In this document: piece after piece, positions 6,793 to 8,016 of the stretch
Numbering within the stretch: the stretch's first letter is position 1
How the letters are laid out: the number at the start of each line of letters is the position of its first letter
Source: Terriglobales bacterium
GTDB taxonomy: Bacteria > Acidobacteriota > Terriglobia > Terriglobales > Acidobacteriaceae
Length of the DNA: 8,016 bases
NCBI GenBank assembly: GCA_019241735.1
Contig: JAFAWN010000187.1
Location: 1 to 8,016 of the forward strand
Direction: 5' to 3'
The notes under the pieces: model-generated
Told to the model about the DNA's origin: nothing
Database searches by the model: none
Seen by the model: the letters and a program-made list of their open reading frames with translations, nothing else
Made by a program: the position numbers and the translations under genes

Positions 6793-7590
6793 TCAGCGGG
6801 TCTTGGCAGCGGAGTGGCTGGCGATCAGCGCAAACAGAGGTTCTTTCAGGAGCGGGCCGCAGGCCACCAATCCTGAAAGCAATGGCGACTGGTTGTTGCA
6901 CCTCAGGTCCGCGCCGTCGAGGGTGCAGACTATTCCGCCCGCGCTTTGCACCAGCGCGGCTCCCGCGGCCACATCCCACTCATTTTTTGGCGTCAGCGTG
7001 AAGGTTGCATCGGCAAGTCCCGCCGCCACCAGGGCAAGTTTGTACGCAACGGAGCCCATAGGCGTGACGATGAATGGCGCTTCGGCGAACTGTTGCCATT
7101 CTCCGCGCTTCACCTCGCTGCGGCTGGCGAGAACGGTCGCACCGTCCACAACAGACCGGCGGCTTGCGGATGCAGGCTTTCCGTTGTAGGTCATCCCGGA
7201 ATCGAGCGAGCCAAGAAATACCTCGCCGGTGGCAGGATTACAAATTCCTCCAGCTACCGGGCGGCCGTCTTCGACCATGGCAACCGAGACCACAAACTCC
7301 GGTATACCTGCAACAAATTCGCGGGTGCCATCCAGCGGGTCCACCACCCAGACCCGGCTCCTCTCCAGGCGGGTGGGGTCATCTACGCTTTCTTCAGACA
7401 GCCAGCCTTCGCCCGGCTGGAGCAATTCTTTGCGAAGTACGCGGTCAACCGCGCGGTCGGCTTCGGTAACTGGATCGCTTCCGACTTTATATCGGGTTTC
7501 GATTGCTCCTGGGGTGAAGCCGGTGAAGACGCTGCGGGCAGCTTCCAAGGCCGCCTTTATGCGCTGTAAGGTTTGAGACTGGTCTTTCAT
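6793..7590 (-). CDS. cysQ: 3'(2'),5'-bisphosphate nucleotidase CysQ-like (inositol monophosphatase superfamily)
   Basis: This 265-residue protein has the ordered metal-binding motifs of lithium-sensitive phosphatases: SDPVTEAD at 38-45, WLSEE at 63-67, WVVDPLDGTREFV at 81-93 (metal-binding Asp84 and Asp87) and EWDVAAGAALV at 204-214. DPLDGT followed by REF resembles the DPLDGTKEF of CysQ/PAP phosphatases more than the DPIDGTxNF of true inositol monophosphatases. CysQ converts PAP to AMP and phosphate, relieving product inhibition of PAPS-using enzymes. The PAPS-type sulfotransferase gene 7 nt downstream strongly supports this assignment. The ATG at 7590 is the only reasonable start (the next Met is residue 105), yet no Shine-Dalgarno sequence lies just before it; the preceding bases are TTTAAACC, part of a 16-bp repeat array. 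An inositol or other sugar phosphatase remains possible. Confidence 0.87.
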   Translation of the reverse strand: MKDQSQTLQRIKAALEAARSVFTGFTPGAIETRYKVGSDPVTEADRAVDRVLRKELLQPGEGWLSEESVDDPTRLERSRVWVVDPLDGTREFVAGIPEFVVSVAMVEDGRPVAGGICNPATGEVFLGSLDSGMTYNGKPASASRRSVVDGATVLASRSEVKRGEWQQFAEAPFIVTPMGSVAYKLALVAAGLADATFTLTPKNEWDVAAGAALVQSAGGIVCTLDGADLRCNNQSPLLSGLVACGPLLKEPLFALIASHSAAKTR

Positions 7591-7654
7591 GGTTTAAAGT
7601 CAGCACGATTTAAAATTCGTACGATTTAAGATCTCCCCGATTTAAGGATCCGCT
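7591..7654. repeat. Four-copy 16-bp periodic GRTTTAA repeat upstream of cysQ
   Basis: The core GRTTTAA starts at 7591 (GGTTTAA), 7607, 7623 and 7639 (all GATTTAA), giving three successive intervals of exactly 16 bp. The four units are GGTTTAAAGTCAGCAC, GATTTAAAATTCGTAC, GATTTAAGATCTCCCC and GATTTAAGGATCCGCT. The first seven or so bases are conserved and the rest diverge; units 2 and 3 are also preceded by AC. On the coding strand of cysQ this reads TTAAATC three times and then TTTAAACC directly before the ATG. The array nearly fills the 68-bp gap between the transporter and cysQ. It may be a degenerate tandem repeat or a multi-site operator or promoter. A 16-bp period is not an integral number of helical turns (about 1.5), so adjacent sites would face roughly opposite sides of the DNA. 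Confidence 0.7.
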
Positions 7655-7658
7655 CTCG

Positions 7659-8016
7659 TCAGCCCCAAAGCATCCGGGCTCCTGTCATCAGCAGAACCGT
7701 ACAAAGAATTCTTCGCAGCCATAGCACTGGGACCCGCGTGCTGAGATGAGATCCCAGCAACCCTCCCGGGACCGAACCGATGAGAAGCGAAGCCACCAGA
7801 GTTTTATCAATATTGTGCAGCCGAAAATGCATAAGGCTCGTGACGCCGGTGAGAATCACTGCGTGCACAATATCTGTCCCCACCATTATGCGCGGCGAGA
7901 AACTATAGAAGATCAGCAGCAGCATCATGACGATACTGCCCGAGCCCACCGACGTCATTCCCACCAGAAACCCCGCCAGCAGCCCGATGATGGACATCCC
8001 GGCAAATGATTTAGTG
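7659..8016 (-). CDS. TauE/SafE family membrane transporter, C-terminal half (5' end outside the window)
   Basis: The 118 visible residues end at a TGA (7661-7659), and the frame stays open to the right edge, so the gene is partial. They contain hydrophobic helices and the glycine-rich repeat signature of the TauE/SafE (DUF81) family: GLLAGFLVGMTSVGSGS, then VGTDIVHA, then GSVPGGLLGSHL, and a last helix ending in TGARMLWG. The family has two homologous halves of about 120 residues, and this segment runs to the protein's end, so it is most likely the second half of a roughly 250-270 residue protein. An ATG at 7997 exists, but the preceding codons (TKSFAG) read as continuing protein, so it is probably not the true start. 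Members export sulfite, sulfoacetate or other small anions across the inner membrane; many are unassigned. It is on the same strand as cysQ and the sulfotransferase and 68 bp upstream of cysQ. Confidence 0.85.
   Translation of the reverse strand, partial: TKSFAGMSIIGLLAGFLVGMTSVGSGSIVMMLLLIFYSFSPRIMVGTDIVHAVILTGVTSLMHFRLHNIDKTLVASLLIGSVPGGLLGSHLSTRVPVLWLRRILCTVLLMTGARMLWG

Noticed and set aside
6946..7569. A 207-codon plus-strand open frame opposite the CysQ-like gene
   Set aside because: It lies wholly antisense to a gene with all expected phosphatase motifs, has no ribosome binding site or recognisable domain, and its Arg/Gly/His-rich composition is typical of antisense frames in GC-rich DNA.

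Overview
The window comes from a moderately GC-rich bacterial chromosome (mid to upper 50s % GC, judged by eye). Gene content and protein style suggest a soil-type Acidobacteriota (Terriglobia-like) genome. That placement is inference from general familiarity with such proteins, not a search result.

Layout. A left-hand, plus-strand block (about 239-5686) reads as part of a cell-surface or exopolysaccharide locus: a heparinase II/III-family protein (239-2647), a class II amidotransferase of the glutamine-hydrolysing asparagine synthetase family (true start at 2649, one base after the upstream stop codon), and a NodB-type polysaccharide deacetylase (4640-5686). A 26-codon ORF (162-242) with a good ribosome binding site overlaps the heparinase start as ATGA. 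A candidate extended -10 promoter lies at 88-96. The upstream part of the locus is outside the window.

A right-hand, minus-strand block converges on it: the C-terminal half of a TauE/SafE-type membrane transporter (8016-7659, running off the edge), then a CysQ-like 3'(2'),5'-bisphosphate nucleotidase (7590-6793), then 7 nt later a PAPS-dependent-type sulfotransferase (6785-5751). The 68-bp gap between the transporter and cysQ holds four copies of a GRTTTAA motif at an exact 16-bp period, which no gene explains.

How the genes may work together. A sulfotransferase using PAPS releases PAP, and CysQ-type enzymes hydrolyse PAP. Their near-abutting order is a coherent sulfation and by-product removal unit, and a TauE/SafE exporter of sulfite or organosulfonate type would fit a sulfur theme. 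The left block supplies a putative uronic-acid polysaccharide lyase-like protein, an amidotransferase and a deacetylase. Together the two blocks could build or tailor a sulfated, amino-sugar or uronic-acid-containing surface glycan. That joint role is a hypothesis: the two blocks are convergent, not one operon. No rRNA, tRNA, CRISPR array, transposase or clear intrinsic terminator was seen.
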